The notes under the pieces are model-generated. The model had not been told where the DNA came from, searched no databases, and saw nothing but the letters and a program-made list of their open reading frames with translations. DNA of 60,000 nt, taken from the NCBI GenBank assembly GCA_030704615.1, contig CM060731.1, positions 33,854,001 through 33,914,000 on the forward strand, in the 5' to 3' direction. Below, piece after piece: positions 11,149 to 21,169 of this stretch. The DNA comes from Takakia lepidozioides (taxonomy: Eukaryota > Streptophyta > Takakiopsida > Takakiales > Takakiaceae). Within the stretch, counting starts at the first letter, position 1. The number at the start of each line of letters is the position of its first letter. The position numbers and the translations under genes are program-made.

Positions 11149-12860
11149 TTATTGGCATTGACTCTTCCCAGCATTTCTTTGTTAATGGTTTGTAACATGG
11201 CTGTGTTGTTATCATACATCTTTTGTATGACATAAGGTCCTTTCCATGGTGATTTAAGCTTAGAAGCTTTAATCTTTCCCTTTTTCTGCAACCATAGAAC
11301 CAAATCTCCCGTCTTAAAAGTTTTTAACTTGCCTTCATCAAACTGTTCCTTCCTCTTCATCTGAATTCTGGTCATATTATCAGTTGCATCAGCACGTACT
11401 TCTTCCACATGGTATAATTCATGTTTCCTGACCTTAATGGAATCTTGCAATTCCATTCTCTTTCCCCACTCCGTTCTCATGGTAGGTAACAGGAATTCCA
11501 CTTGAAGTAAGGCTTCCATACCATAAACTAATTGGAATGGTGTATACTTAGTGGTGACTTTATATGAAGTCATGTATGACCACAAAGCTGTCAGCAGCTT
11601 TGTATCCCAATCCGTTCTGTTTGCATTGACTATCTTAGCCAAGATAGTACATAGTATTTTGTTGGTAGCCTCTGCCTGCCCATTACCCTGTGGGTAATAT
11701 GTTGTACTCTTCATATGCACAATCATGAACTCTTTAGTCAACAACTTAATGGTCTCATTAATGAAGTGACTTCCCTGATCACTGATAAATTCTAAGGGAC
11801 AACCAAATCGTGTAAGTATGTTCTCATACAGGAACCTTGCTGTGGACTTGGCTGTGTTGTCCCTCAAAGCTTTAGCTTCCACCCACTTCGTAGTATAATC
11901 AGTGGCTGTAATTATGTACCTGTTCCGTGTATTCTTGGCTGGTGGGTTAATTGGTCCAACAAAGTCTAGTCCCCATTTCTGAAATGGTTCCGTAGGCATT
12001 GTAGGATGCAAAGACATTTTTCCAGATCTCTGCAAAGGTCCCAACCTCTGACATTCATCACAACTTTGACAATACTTGTGTACATCTTTGAATAAAGTAG
12101 GCCACCAGTAACCTGCGAGTAGTATCTTTCTACTGGTAGTCTCTTCTCCAAAATGACCTCCAGCCACTCTTTTATGAACTTCCTCCAAAACTTTATTTAC
12201 TTCATGGTGGTACAAGCATCGTTTTAGTACTCCATCAGGTCCTAGCTTATACATTCTGCTCCCTACCATAGTGTAAGGTAGAGCTTTGATAGCGATTCTC
12301 TTCCTCTGCTCCTTACCATAACTAGGTGGGCATTGACCATGAGTAAGGTAGTATCTGATTGGCCACTGCCAATCTAACCATTCATCGGCACTTCCTTGCA
12401 CCTCCATTATAAATAGACTCGCATCAGGTAACTGATCGTCCACTCCTGTGGCGGCCTCTCCTGTTGTTAGTCGTGACAAATGATCTGCCACAAGATGCAA
12501 ACGGCCAGGCTTGTAAATAACTTCAAACTCAAACTCATGCAAGATTATCAACCACCTCCCTATCCTTCCACTTATCAAAGGTTTGTTCACCAGATATATC
12601 AGAGCCTGGTGATCCACATAAAATATAAACTTTCTTCCCAATAGGTAATGCCTGAATTTCTTGACTGCATAAATCATTGCCAGTGCTTCTCTTTCAGTTG
12701 TGCTATAGTTCCTTTCAGCACTGTTCATCAACCTGCTAGTATAGTACACAGGTGAATCTATATTTCCTGTAACATTCTGGGCTAACAGCTCCCAACGCTT
12801 CTCCTGATGCATCGCAGTGAACGTGAAATACTACATGCCAATGAGGGTTAATCGTGTAGT
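11149..12860 (-). pseudogene. Element A RNase H and integrase part of pol
   Basis: The frame from 12812 carries the RNase H domain (YYTSRLMNSAERNYSTTERE, then YVDHQALIYLV) up to residue about 115 (ADHLSRL), a linker, and the integrase. The zinc-binding HHCC part has HHEVNK near residue 201 and CQSCDEC near 247; the core has DFVGP, SDQGSH and the Glu in YPQGNGQAEATN. It ends with the GPYVIQKMY box and no chromodomain. The first catalytic Asp of RNase H (HCDASGEALGAV) lies in another frame at about 12790-12850 because of a pair of small indels, which element B shares exactly. The frame runs about 100 bp into transposon F before stopping. Confidence 0.85.
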
Positions 12861-13898
12861 TGTTACTGACAGTGTAAGTTCCTCAAACGCCTGTTGACAT
12901 TCAGCTGTCCAGACAAACACTGCCTCTTTCTTTAGAAGCTTGCTCAATGGTGCTACTATTTGTGCATACCTTTTGACAAATCTTCTATAATAACTGGTTT
13001 GCCCAAGGAATCTCCTTAGACTCTTAACATTCAGTTGTGGTGGAGAGGCTTTAATGGCCTCTGTCTTTCTGGGATCCACAAGAAGTCCCCTCTTACACAC
13101 AATGTGTCCCAGTAGCACCCCTGAGTTCACACAGAAAGTACACTTCTCTGGATTCAGGCCCAGACCTCTCATCCTGCATCTGGCCAAGCATAACTCCAAC
13201 TTATGCAAGTGCTCATTCCTAGAGCTGTACACACTGAAATCATCCAAGAACACTTGCATGAAATCATCCAGATACTCATGAAAAGATTCACTTATCACTC
13301 TCTGAAAGGTCGCTGGTGCATTACAAAGTCCAAAGGGCATGACTTTGTATGCATAAGCACCCCAGTCTGTGATGAAAGCTGTTTTTCCTTGGTCTCCTTC
13401 TGCCACTTGTACTTGATTATAACCACTAAAGCCATCCATGAATGAGTACATCTCATGGCCTGCCACAGTGTCCAATACTGCTTCTGTGAATGGCAAAGGA
13501 AAAGGATCTTTCTTTGTACAAGCATTCAGCTTCTTGTAGTTCACACATACTCTTAGTTTACCATTCTTCTTGGGAACTACAACAATGGGTGACAACCAAG
13601 TTGTGTACTCTATTGGGTATATAAACTTAGCCTCAGCCAACTTCTTGATCTCTTCTCCAACCTTCTGTGCGTAGTTGGGATTCATTCTGTACCTCGCCTG
13701 CTTGATTGGTACTGACCCTGGTTCCAGTTCAATCTTATGCTGACAGACTTCAGGTGGTATTCCTTTTAGATCCTCATAGCTCCAAGCAAATACATCTCTG
13801 TATTTGATGAACAAGCTCTTAGCTTCTTCAAAGAATTCTGGTTCCAGATCAGCTCCTACTTTCACCATCCTCGGTTCCTCTTTAGTTCCCACATTCAC
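12831..13898 (-). pseudogene. Element A reverse transcriptase
   Basis: A 355-residue frame with the Ty3-type RT: KYRDVFAWSYEDL near the start, the fingers motif YTTWLSPIVVVPKKNGKLRVC, the FMDGFSGYNQV block, MPFGLCNAPATFQR, and the catalytic FLDDFSVY box where most gypsy elements have Y[IV]DD. It continues into GLLVDPRKTEAIKA and RRFLGQTSYYRRFV. The junction with the protease frame is broken by a missing C near 13909, which element B has, so the shift is private to this copy. Confidence 0.9.
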
Positions 13899-14940
13899 TT
13901 CCTCACTTGCTCATCAGCTGTGATTGTCCAACCAGTCACCACTTCATCCTGTAAGCTCACAGTGGCTGGTTCCTCTAGGATTTCCATTTCTCCTTCTCTT
14001 TCTTCATAGAAATGTGATGGGTAACTGCTGGTTTCCTGTTCAGTTGGTGTTGCTGTCACTACACCACAGCAGATACCTCTTAAACAACTTAGGCTTTCCA
14101 GCCGCATCTCTGCCATTTGCTCCCACTCTGGGTGTGCAGCAAACAGGGTAGTTTCCTGCTCCTCATGTAGTCCTTCTCTCCAGTCATACTCTCTGACTCC
14201 TCGAGGTCTTCTCGCAGCAGGTAATTTACTAGATTTCTTTGTGGTAATTTGTATCTCGTGTATCCCATTATGCACGGTTAGTAACTGAGAATTCCAGTCA
14301 TGGAATACCCTGGCCTGTTTCAGCCACGGATGTCCCAATAATAAGGAGTAAGCCTCCATGACTTCATCCATCTTCAACACAGTTACTGTGATCATAAAGA
14401 TCATCTTCTGTATCTGTATCTTAACTCCTCTTATTAATCCCAATGGCTGTACACTTCTTTGATCTGCCATTGTTACTGTAAATGGGGCTGGTTTCATGTT
14501 ACTTAGACCAAGCTTCTTTCTCAATTGGTCTGTCATGATATTTACTCCAGATCCTCCATCTATCAGTACATCAGTTAGTTCTGTGCTTCCAATTCTCAAT
14601 TGGATTACTGGCATAGAATCATCAAAATCCATGACTGTTTCTCGCCCTTCCGGCTTCACAGTATTACTGGTCACCTTGCTGTTCAGGTCTGTGTTTCCTG
14701 TCTCCTGGGCAATTCGATTGATTGCTTGATACAGCCTGTGCCTACAATAAGGTGCCACAACCAATAGCTGTCCAATGGTAATCTCTGCTTTGGTCTGGCA
14801 TATTACTTCAGCCAAAGTCTCTTCATTACTTTTCATGTCCGCATCTTCTTTCTTCCTTTCCTCCTCCCTCACTTCTTCTTCTCTATCAGAATCAGAAGAA
14901 TCTGCCACAGGATCAGTATGCAGTACTATGCATTTCCCTT
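13895..14940 (-). pseudogene. Element A aspartic protease region
   Basis: A frame of about 337 residues with an acidic N-terminal linker and a retropepsin-like domain in the middle: IQLRIGSTELTDVLIDGGSG holds the catalytic Asp (DGGS instead of DTGA/DSGA), followed by LLLGHPWL. DGGS-like sites are common in Athila/Tat proteases. The N-terminal junction with gag near 14905-14945 is scrambled relative to element B (49430-49450), so gag-pol is not continuous here. Confidence 0.75.
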
Positions 14941-17047
14941 ATGGTATCTGCACTTCCTTGTGCAGTTCCTTCTCCTCTCTCCAAGCCTCATCATCTTCAG
15001 GTATATCACTGCCACCTTCATTATCATCATCTTCCTCAACTACCGGAGGTATTAATTTAGCTTTGCTTCTGGTTACTATCATTGTACTTACTTCTGGTAC
15101 AACACATGGCCTAACCATGTGAGTTGCCACCACTGGGCCCTCATTCACCGGAGCTCTCATCTCATTCTGGTGTCTTATCCAGAATGAACAGGCTGCCTTG
15201 CGATGTCCTGGCTGATTACAATAGTAACATAGTTCTTCACCATTGGGTCCTCGCCATTGGTCTGCTCTTGGATTATTTCTGTAATCCTGATTCCCGGGCT
15301 GGTAATTCCCCCTTGGATTACCCTGATAGTTGCATCTGGAATTTCCTTGGTAATTCCCTCTTGAATTACCTCTTCCTTCCATGCCATTGTTATAACCACC
15401 AGACCTACCATAATGGTCCTGATCATTGTTTCTTCTTGGCTGGGGCTGCACCTGATGCACCCTTACTTGCCTAGGTTCTCTTGCAGCTGTCCTTCTGTTG
15501 TAGTAACAATTCTCAGTAGAATGGTTATCCATTTTACAGATAGTACAGTGTTTCTCCTTCATGTGGCATTCTGTGGTGGTATGGCCTTCATTTTGGCACT
15601 TTGCACACCATACACCTTTCCTCCAATGTGTTGCAGCCTCTGTGGCATACTTCTTCAAGATTTCTTCCAATCTTTTTTCATAGTTATCCCTCTTCAACTT
15701 CTCCTTTCTCTTACTCTTCCTTTTTAGTTCCTGCTCTTCTTCTTCATCTGACTCATCCTCAGAGTCCTCATCATCCCTTTTCTCTCTCCTGAGCATTCCC
15801 AATTGCTCAATTCTGTTTGCAGTTTCAAATGCCTCCTCCACTGTATTATGGGGTAACATATCCACTTTCTTTTGCAACTCTGGTCTTAGTCCACTCACAA
15901 ACCAAGTCTTCTGTAAACCGGGTGCTGGTATTGCAGCCAGCTTTTTCATCATCAATTCCATCTTTTCCAAATACTCCTCAACAGTTTCATGCTTCTTTTG
16001 CTTTAACTGTTGTAAACTTCCATACACTTCATCCTCAGTTTTACTTGTCCTGAACCTATTTCCGAATGCTGTATTCAAGCCATTCCAGGTTAGGAAATGA
16101 TTATCAGGGAATCTTGCATACCATTCACTTGCTTTCTTGATAAGTGAACAAGGAAACAATCTCATCTTGGCATCATCGCCATTCTCATTGTTCACTATAC
16201 ACATGTTCTCAAATTGGCTAATGTGTACATCGGGATCCCCTTTTCCTGAATATATTGGAAAAGGTGGTTTTGCCCGTGTTGGCTGTAACGCCATCTGTGG
16301 CCCTACCTTCTGCCCACTGACAGGTGCTGGCACCCTTACTGGTGCTGGTCCTTCTGGACCTGTTGTTTCTGTGGTGGATCTTCCACCAAGTGGTGGCCCT
16401 CGAGCACTCCCTGCTTCCGGCCCCACGATATTCACAGTATTCCCAGCTTCAGTTGCACTACTTCCCACACTCCCTGTCCCCCCAGAGCCAGATCCAGGCA
16501 GCCCGCCTGATCCCCCTGAGCCGACACCTTCGTTGGCATGTGATCCAAGTGCTCCACTTGATCCAGGTCCAACGGGTTGGTTTTCATCCTCCAAGTTCTG
16601 CCCTTGGGTTTCTTCTTCACTCATGTAACTCAATTGCAATGGTGTTGGAGAGTCTAAACTCTCCGTTGGCTCTGCCACATCCTCTCCTCCTTCTTGGCCT
16701 TCTGCTTCAGAAACTGGAGTTCCTGCTTTTGGTGTTCCATGCCAACTCTTATCAAAGATTTCTGTCAAATCTTTTATCCAGGGATGTACCTCAGATCTTT
16801 CACCTCGTGATTGATCTTCCTCCCGTACCAATTCCCTTAATCTTTCTTGCAAAGAAACAGAAGGAGTGTCATCCAACTCTAGTTCTTCTGGTATGGGTGA
16901 TGTACTCTTTGATCTTAATGGCGTGAGAGGTCCAGATGATTCCCCTATGTCTATTCCTCTCTCCCAAAGATATGGATAATTAGCTTTCAGATAGCTTTCT
17001 CTTTTTGCTGAATATCTCTGGCGTCTAGCTTCTCTTTCATCACTCAT
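14939..17047 (-). CDS. Element A gag
   Basis: An intact 702-residue frame from the ATG at 17047. The N-terminal third is acidic and Ser/Gly-rich. The capsid-like retrotransposon gag domain is near residues 265-400 (MRLFPCSLIKKASEWYARF, then LTWNGLNTAF). Three CCHC zinc knuckles follow: CAKCQNEGHTTTEC, CTICKMDNHSTENC and CYYCNQPGHRKAAC. An Arg/Gly/Asn-rich linker with GNSRGNYQGN repeats lies between the second and third knuckles. Compared with element B it lacks a segment of about 25 codons after LEDEN, removed in frame. This is the only complete gag of the family in the window. Confidence 0.9.
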   Translation of the reverse strand: MSDEREARRQRYSAKRESYLKANYPYLWERGIDIGESSGPLTPLRSKSTSPIPEELELDDTPSVSLQERLRELVREEDQSRGERSEVHPWIKDLTEIFDKSWHGTPKAGTPVSEAEGQEGGEDVAEPTESLDSPTPLQLSYMSEEETQGQNLEDENQPVGPGSSGALGSHANEGVGSGGSGGLPGSGSGGTGSVGSSATEAGNTVNIVGPEAGSARGPPLGGRSTTETTGPEGPAPVRVPAPVSGQKVGPQMALQPTRAKPPFPIYSGKGDPDVHISQFENMCIVNNENGDDAKMRLFPCSLIKKASEWYARFPDNHFLTWNGLNTAFGNRFRTSKTEDEVYGSLQQLKQKKHETVEEYLEKMELMMKKLAAIPAPGLQKTWFVSGLRPELQKKVDMLPHNTVEEAFETANRIEQLGMLRREKRDDEDSEDESDEEEEQELKRKSKRKEKLKRDNYEKRLEEILKKYATEAATHWRKGVWCAKCQNEGHTTTECHMKEKHCTICKMDNHSTENCYYNRRTAAREPRQVRVHQVQPQPRRNNDQDHYGRSGGYNNGMEGRGNSRGNYQGNSRCNYQGNPRGNYQPGNQDYRNNPRADQWRGPNGEELCYYCNQPGHRKAACSFWIRHQNEMRAPVNEGPVVATHMVRPCVVPEVSTMIVTRSKAKLIPPVVEEDDDNEGGSDIPEDDEAWREEKELHKEVQIP

Positions 17048-17069
17048 GTCCCATGTCTTTCATTTCTTT

Positions 17070-17765
17070 TTAATGTGGCAATAACCAAAACTCTCTTCTG
17101 TAATATCTCTCGTATATGCCTGGGTTTCGTTCAAGCTTCAATGTACCCTTGGTTATACTTGAAGTCTCCGTTACCATATAACCATATGGCAAACAAGTCT
17201 GAAAAGTTGTTCTTGGTGTGAGTTTGATCCACAAAATATCCTTTGGAATCCAATTCTTTACCAGTACAAGCTCTTCATGCATATGAGTATAAACATTCAC
17301 TTTTCTTTCCTCCCAGCCTTCAAACTCTACTCGCTTAATGGATAGCAATGCTATCACATATACCAATGTTGGTAACCAATGTGCTCTTCCTCTACAGGCC
17401 ACCTGATAAATCTTTATCACTCCTTTTTCCAGACCCCATTCCGGATCAGCATCATGTACTCGCTTAAGAATATTTTCTTTACAACCGTCTGGCAATTCCA
17501 AGAACCTTTGAAAGAATTGTTTGGACAATCTTTCTTCCTTCGTTCCACAGGGAATTTGATTCACTTCAAATTCTTTAATCCTCCAACCACCATGATCCCA
17601 CCAGATGCCTGTCACATCTGGTTGTTCATGACTCAGTTCCCCAGTATGGTCGCCAAATGTCGCGCGGCTTTTACTCACCCATCCCTTCGCTACCCGAGGC
17701 GGAAACTCCAAGATAGAAGAGTTGGAAATCTCCAAGTACTCAGCCCGCTCATAACAATCAGTCAT
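17070..17765 (-). CDS. Extra ORF upstream of gag in element A (ORF0)
   Basis: A 231-residue frame ends 22 bp before the gag ATG. Its only good start, at 17765, lies inside the LTR, so the frame reads through the LTR end (17658) and the PBS. Sequence features are Trp-rich stretches (TGIWWDHGGWRIKEFEV) and a basic middle; no known domain is recognised. Element B has the same frame with one T missing near 52027. A separate ORF before gag is known from Ogre-type Tat elements; whether this one is homologous cannot be told by eye. A start inside U5 or a spliced start are both possible. Confidence 0.6.
   Translation of the reverse strand: MTDCYERAEYLEISNSSILEFPPRVAKGWVSKSRATFGDHTGELSHEQPDVTGIWWDHGGWRIKEFEVNQIPCGTKEERLSKQFFQRFLELPDGCKENILKRVHDADPEWGLEKGVIKIYQVACRGRAHWLPTLVYVIALLSIKRVEFEGWEERKVNVYTHMHEELVLVKNWIPKDILWIKLTPRTTFQTCLPYGYMVTETSSITKGTLKLERNPGIYERYYRREFWLLPH
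17640..17657 (-). promoter_or_regulatory. Primer binding site-like sequence of element A
   Basis: On the minus strand the LTR ends GCGCGACA and is followed by TTTGGCGACCATACTGGGGA, with the TGG expected for pairing to the CCA end of a tRNA. Sites beginning TTTGGCG directly after the LTR are typical of Tat/Athila elements. The tRNA is not identified. Confidence 0.6.
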
Positions 17766-18619
17766 GACCTACAGCTAGTGTATCATGGGGGTGTTTCCTA
17801 TTTGTTTTCCTTTCCGCATTCATGTTAGCTAGCTACCTTACTATTGATAATTGAGTATCAGTTTGCTCATCAACTCATCCATTCATTCCACAGCTTCACT
17901 CAGATCTCTCTACACAGTGTGATTGTATCGTATAAGTATCAAATTATGATTTATCAGGTATCAGGCCGAAGCCATTGCGTCTCTAATCTCCTCTACAATA
18001 TCACTACAGCTTTGCATATAACAAGCATCTACTAATCATCTCTCCTCCTTCACCGTGTTCTCCATGCTTGCTCTTCCGCCTGATCCCCTCTGATCCATGA
18101 CCAAGAAGTTCTCCCCCCTCGAGTGCTTCCAAAAATCGTCCCCATGAATCGTCTCCGAAAAATAATAATAATCCCCTTCTCAGTCCTTGCTTCTCCCTTT
18201 ATCTTCCTTCCCGTGGCTCTAACCGTTTCCCTCACTAACCGTCGTCCATGAACTAACATGTTCCATTTGCAGGTGTTGTTCCCCACAGTCGTTCCCTGTC
18301 CTGCTCTCCGTTCCCTATGGTCGTGACAGCTGTGTCAAGCTGTGACTGGCTGTGTGAAACTATGACGGGCTGTGACTGGCTGTGCGACTGTGTTTGGTTG
18401 TGTCGGGCTGTGACGGGCTGTGTTGGTTGTGTCGGCTGTGACGACTGTGACGGGCTGTGTTAGCTGTGTCGGCTGTGACGACTATGACGGGCTGTGTCGC
18501 CCCCCTCTACAGTACGCTGCTGTCACCCCTAAGGTTCCTGTTGGTCTCAGTCTGTGCAAAAATTAAGGGTACCCTACAGATCCCGTATAAGTGTCTAAGT
18601 CCCAGACTGTCCTCTAACA
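17658..18619 (-). repeat. 5' LTR of element A (about 962 bp)
   Basis: On the minus strand it begins TGTTAGAGG and ends GCGCGACA. The start matches that of copy E (37269, plus) and of B (53161). The end matches the end of the LTR fragment at 44892-45371. It contains a tandem GGCTGTGAC repeat at 18310-18490, which accounts for most of the 58-bp length difference from the B LTR. The flanking 18620-18624 (CTCAC) would be the target duplication. Confidence 0.8.
18310..18490. repeat. Tandem GGCTGTG repeat within the LTR of element A
   Basis: About 15 degenerate units of GGCTGTGAC/GGCTGTGTC. The number of units differs between A and B. The same core builds the decapeptide-coding repeat at the 3' end of pol. 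Confidence 0.85.
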
Positions 18620-20396
18620 CTCACACAGGTGGATGATGAGGGGAGAGAGTTCGTAGTGGCTTATGCTAGCCGCTCGAACAATGCTGCAGAGTCTAAGTAT
18701 AGCTCATATGAGGGAGAATGCTTAGCTGCAGTGTGGGCCGTGGCACACTTCAGGTGCTATCTATACGGCAATCTCTTCACCCTTGTCACGGATCACCAAC
18801 CACTCAAGTGGTTGATGGATGGCATGTATCTGCATTTCTGTGTATCTTGGCAGCGGAAGGCCAGGTTGGACCTGCAACAGGGATGGCTGTAGATCAAGTG
18901 TCTGAGGACCTTGAGGCCAGCAATGAGCAAGGTGGCGCCAAAGATATACATGAGGATTCAGTTGTGTTGGACTACCTCCGCACTGGAGACACTGCAGCCA
19001 CTGTGACTGCCAAGGAGAGGGATCGGATCCTACAACGAGCCAAGAGGTTAAAGTGGGAGGGGACACACCTGCTCCGAGTGTGGGAGGATGGTCGAGTGAG
19101 GATTGTGCCTCACCCAACACAGCGGGCACGGTTAGTGCGGCATGCCCATGAGGAGTTGGGGCATTTTGGGGTGCGACGCATTCATAGTCTACTGCAGGGG
19201 CAGTATTGGTGGCATGGTATGCACACAGAGGTGCAACAATTTGTGGCTAGGTGCATGGTGTGTGACAGGGTGCGTGCTTCATTCAACGCCCCTACTCCAC
19301 AATTCACCCTCTTCCGATCATGGGATTGGGTTACAGGTGGAGTCTTGACTTCGCAAGGCCGTTGCCACTGACCATGCGCCACAACAAGTACGTGTTGGTG
19401 ATGGTGGAGCACTTCTCCAAGTGGATTGAATTGGTTCCATTGCCTGATAAGGCTAGTGAGGGAGCTGCGTATGCATTCTTGGATTGTGTGCTTAGCCGAT
19501 TCGGTGCTCCAGCTGAGGTACTCACGGACCAAGGGAGAGAGTTCTTGGGGGAGTTTCAGGCTTTGTGTGACAAGGCCTTGATAGACCACCGCACCACTTC
19601 TCGGGATCATCCTGAGGCCGATGGCTTGGCAGAGAGAGTTGTTCAGATAGTAAAGAGGGGTTTGCGCAAGTATGGCTTGCAGAAGGGACACCTAGGAGAT
19701 TGGGACCTTCAGTTACCCTGGTTAGCCATGGGCTACAGGTTCAGCAAGCAAGCATCACTTGCCTCCTTCTCACCATACTTTCTTCTCTTTGGCCGAGAGC
19801 CGGATTTGCCTACATCCATTCGCAGAGAAGCTGCTACAGTTCTTAACCTTGACGATCCGGACGTGTGGGCACGTGCATGTGAGCAGCGTGCAGAGTTGTT
19901 CAAGAGAGTCATGCCCATGGCTTTCGAGAACCTTGCCATTGCACAACACCGTGATACGTTGAGGTATGCTACCATACGTGGTGGGGGCTATCGTCCTGGG
20001 GTTTGGAGATTCAACCCTGGTGACTATGTCTATCTGCAGCAGACTGCTCCTACGACCCTGGATGTGACTGCAGGACGTGTTATTTTGAGGGTTCGAGAGG
20101 TCTTGCCCTCAGGCGTCTTGGTCTTGGAGGGTCGGGATGGCATAACTTGGAAGGACCATGTGCGTAATTGTGCGCCATGTCACCTTCCGAATGTCGATGG
20201 CAGGATTGACCCAAACCTGGCAGTGGTATCTGCAGGTTTGAGGTGCATGTTGTGTGGGTCTGCTAAAGGGGCAGCCACCATGCTGGTGTGTGATCGATGC
20301 TCTAGAGGTTGGCATATGGGATGCTTGACTCCACCTCTTGAGATGGTTCCGGATGGGGATTGGTTATGTCCACAATGCATTGGATAGTGGGAGTGG
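18620..20396 (+). pseudogene. Element D: RNase H, integrase and C-terminal PHD finger of a second gypsy element
   Basis: The frame starts abruptly at the LTR of element A with VDDEGREFVVAYASRS, an RNase H block, so A inserted within D and the D RT lies beyond the left edge. A 176-bp deletion at 18819/18820, relative to copy B, removes the end of RNase H. The integrase follows: the zinc-binding region has HAHEELGHFG and CMVCDRVRASF; the core has SLDFARPLP, VLTDQGREF and DHPEADGLAERV (the D, D, E residues). One base is missing near 19303. The final frame (19320-20387) ends in a C4HC3 PHD finger at 20244-20378: CMLC, CDRC, HMGC, CPQC. A PHD finger in place of a chromodomain would suit reading of histone tails at the target site. 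Confidence 0.85.
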
Positions 20397-20646
20397 AAAC
20401 AACCATGGAAGGCTAACAAGCAACGCAAGGCCCACCTACAGGATACCTTGAATACACGAAGTCCTGGCTCAAGTTCACAGATTGCAAGACGGCGACTAAC
20501 GATGGGGCTACTCTTGTACCCGGCCTCTTGGTCTATAGAGTTTGAGTACGATAGGGACAGTGATAGAGGACTTAGTACGGCTATGGCTATTACGTCTTGT
20601 AGCTATCTTGAGGTAGAGGGACCTACCCACCAGCTAGGGGGGCGAT

Positions 20647-21169
20647 TGTGGCAGACTACTTTATTGTGCATATATATGTGGTGTGGTTTGGACAGCGATG
20701 TAGTTGTGTAGCGATATGTATGCGCACGACAGCTGTCAAGTTAAATAAGCATAGTGTGAAAACAACTAGAATAAAGCTAGTTATTTGTATTTAACACTTG
20801 GATTTAGGTCAAGTGTTAAATCAGGTGTCAAGTTTAGTCTGACACCTGAACGGCCTTATCTTCACGAGAGCGGCAGTCGCGTGGCTCATCTCTCTCGAGT
20901 TGAGCCTGCGCGACCGAGCTCCTTCATCGTTTAGGACTGAGTGTGCTCATGATGGGAGTGTAGGTTGTTGTGGGGTGGAGTCCCCACAGCTTGGGGTGCC
21001 CCTGGCTCGACTTCCGTTTTAACGAGTGATAGCGATGGATTTCATGTTGTTTCTGGTGTGAACAGTGTGTCTCTTAGCTTGTTCTATCTATTGTAGCAGA
21101 CTACTTTATTGTGCATATATATGTGGTGGACAGCGATGTAGTTGTGTAGCGATATGTATGCGCACGACA
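20647..21169 (+). repeat. LTR-like segment 3' of element D with an 85-bp direct repeat
   Basis: After the D integrase a purine-rich tract (AGCTAGGGGGGCGA) precedes TGTGGCAGACTACTTTATTG, as a polypurine tract precedes a 3' LTR. The first 85 bp (20647-20731, ending CGCACGACA) recur at 21092-21169. Each copy has a TATA-like CATATATATG (20669-20678 and 21114-21123). The LTR limits are uncertain: either one unit of about 520 bp with terminal duplications or two partial copies. Copy B has the same pair at 55366-55450 and 55811-55894. Confidence 0.55.
20764..20849. promoter_or_regulatory. Three back-to-back stem-loops in the D LTR-like segment
   Basis: Stem 1: AACTAG (20764-20769) with CTAGTT (20777-20782). 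Stem 2: ATTTAACACTTG (20789-20800) with CAAGTGTTAAAT (20810-20821). Stem 3: TCAGGTGTCA (20821-20830) with TGACACCTGA (20840-20849). All stems are perfect, with 7-9 base loops. A role in RNA 3'-end formation or packaging is possible but inferred. Confidence 0.6.

Larger units (their letters stand above)
1..18619 (-). mobile_element. Athila/Tat-like Ty3/gypsy LTR retrotransposon A (5' LTR to window edge, interrupted)
   Basis: Read on the minus strand the order is 5' LTR (18619-17658), PBS-like site, extra ORF, gag, protease, RT, RNase H, integrase, repeat-rich pol tail and a long accessory ORF that leaves the window at base 1; the 3' LTR is therefore outside. The RT active site reads FLDDF and the protease reads LIDGGSGVN, both more like plant Athila/Tat elements than chromoviruses, and there is no chromodomain. 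An accessory ORF 3' of pol is also a Tat/Athila trait. The element is cut in two by a DNA transposon at 3748-11148. It lies inside an RNase H reading frame of another gypsy element that resumes at 18620. Many frames are broken, so this copy is not autonomous. Family placement is inferred from motifs, without a tree. Confidence 0.85.

Noticed and set aside
15124-16926. Long plus-strand frames opposite gag (for example 16324-16926) and the same at 50661-51527
   Set aside because: Antisense shadows of the Ser/Gly/Glu-rich gag; hydrophobic low-complexity translation with no start context.
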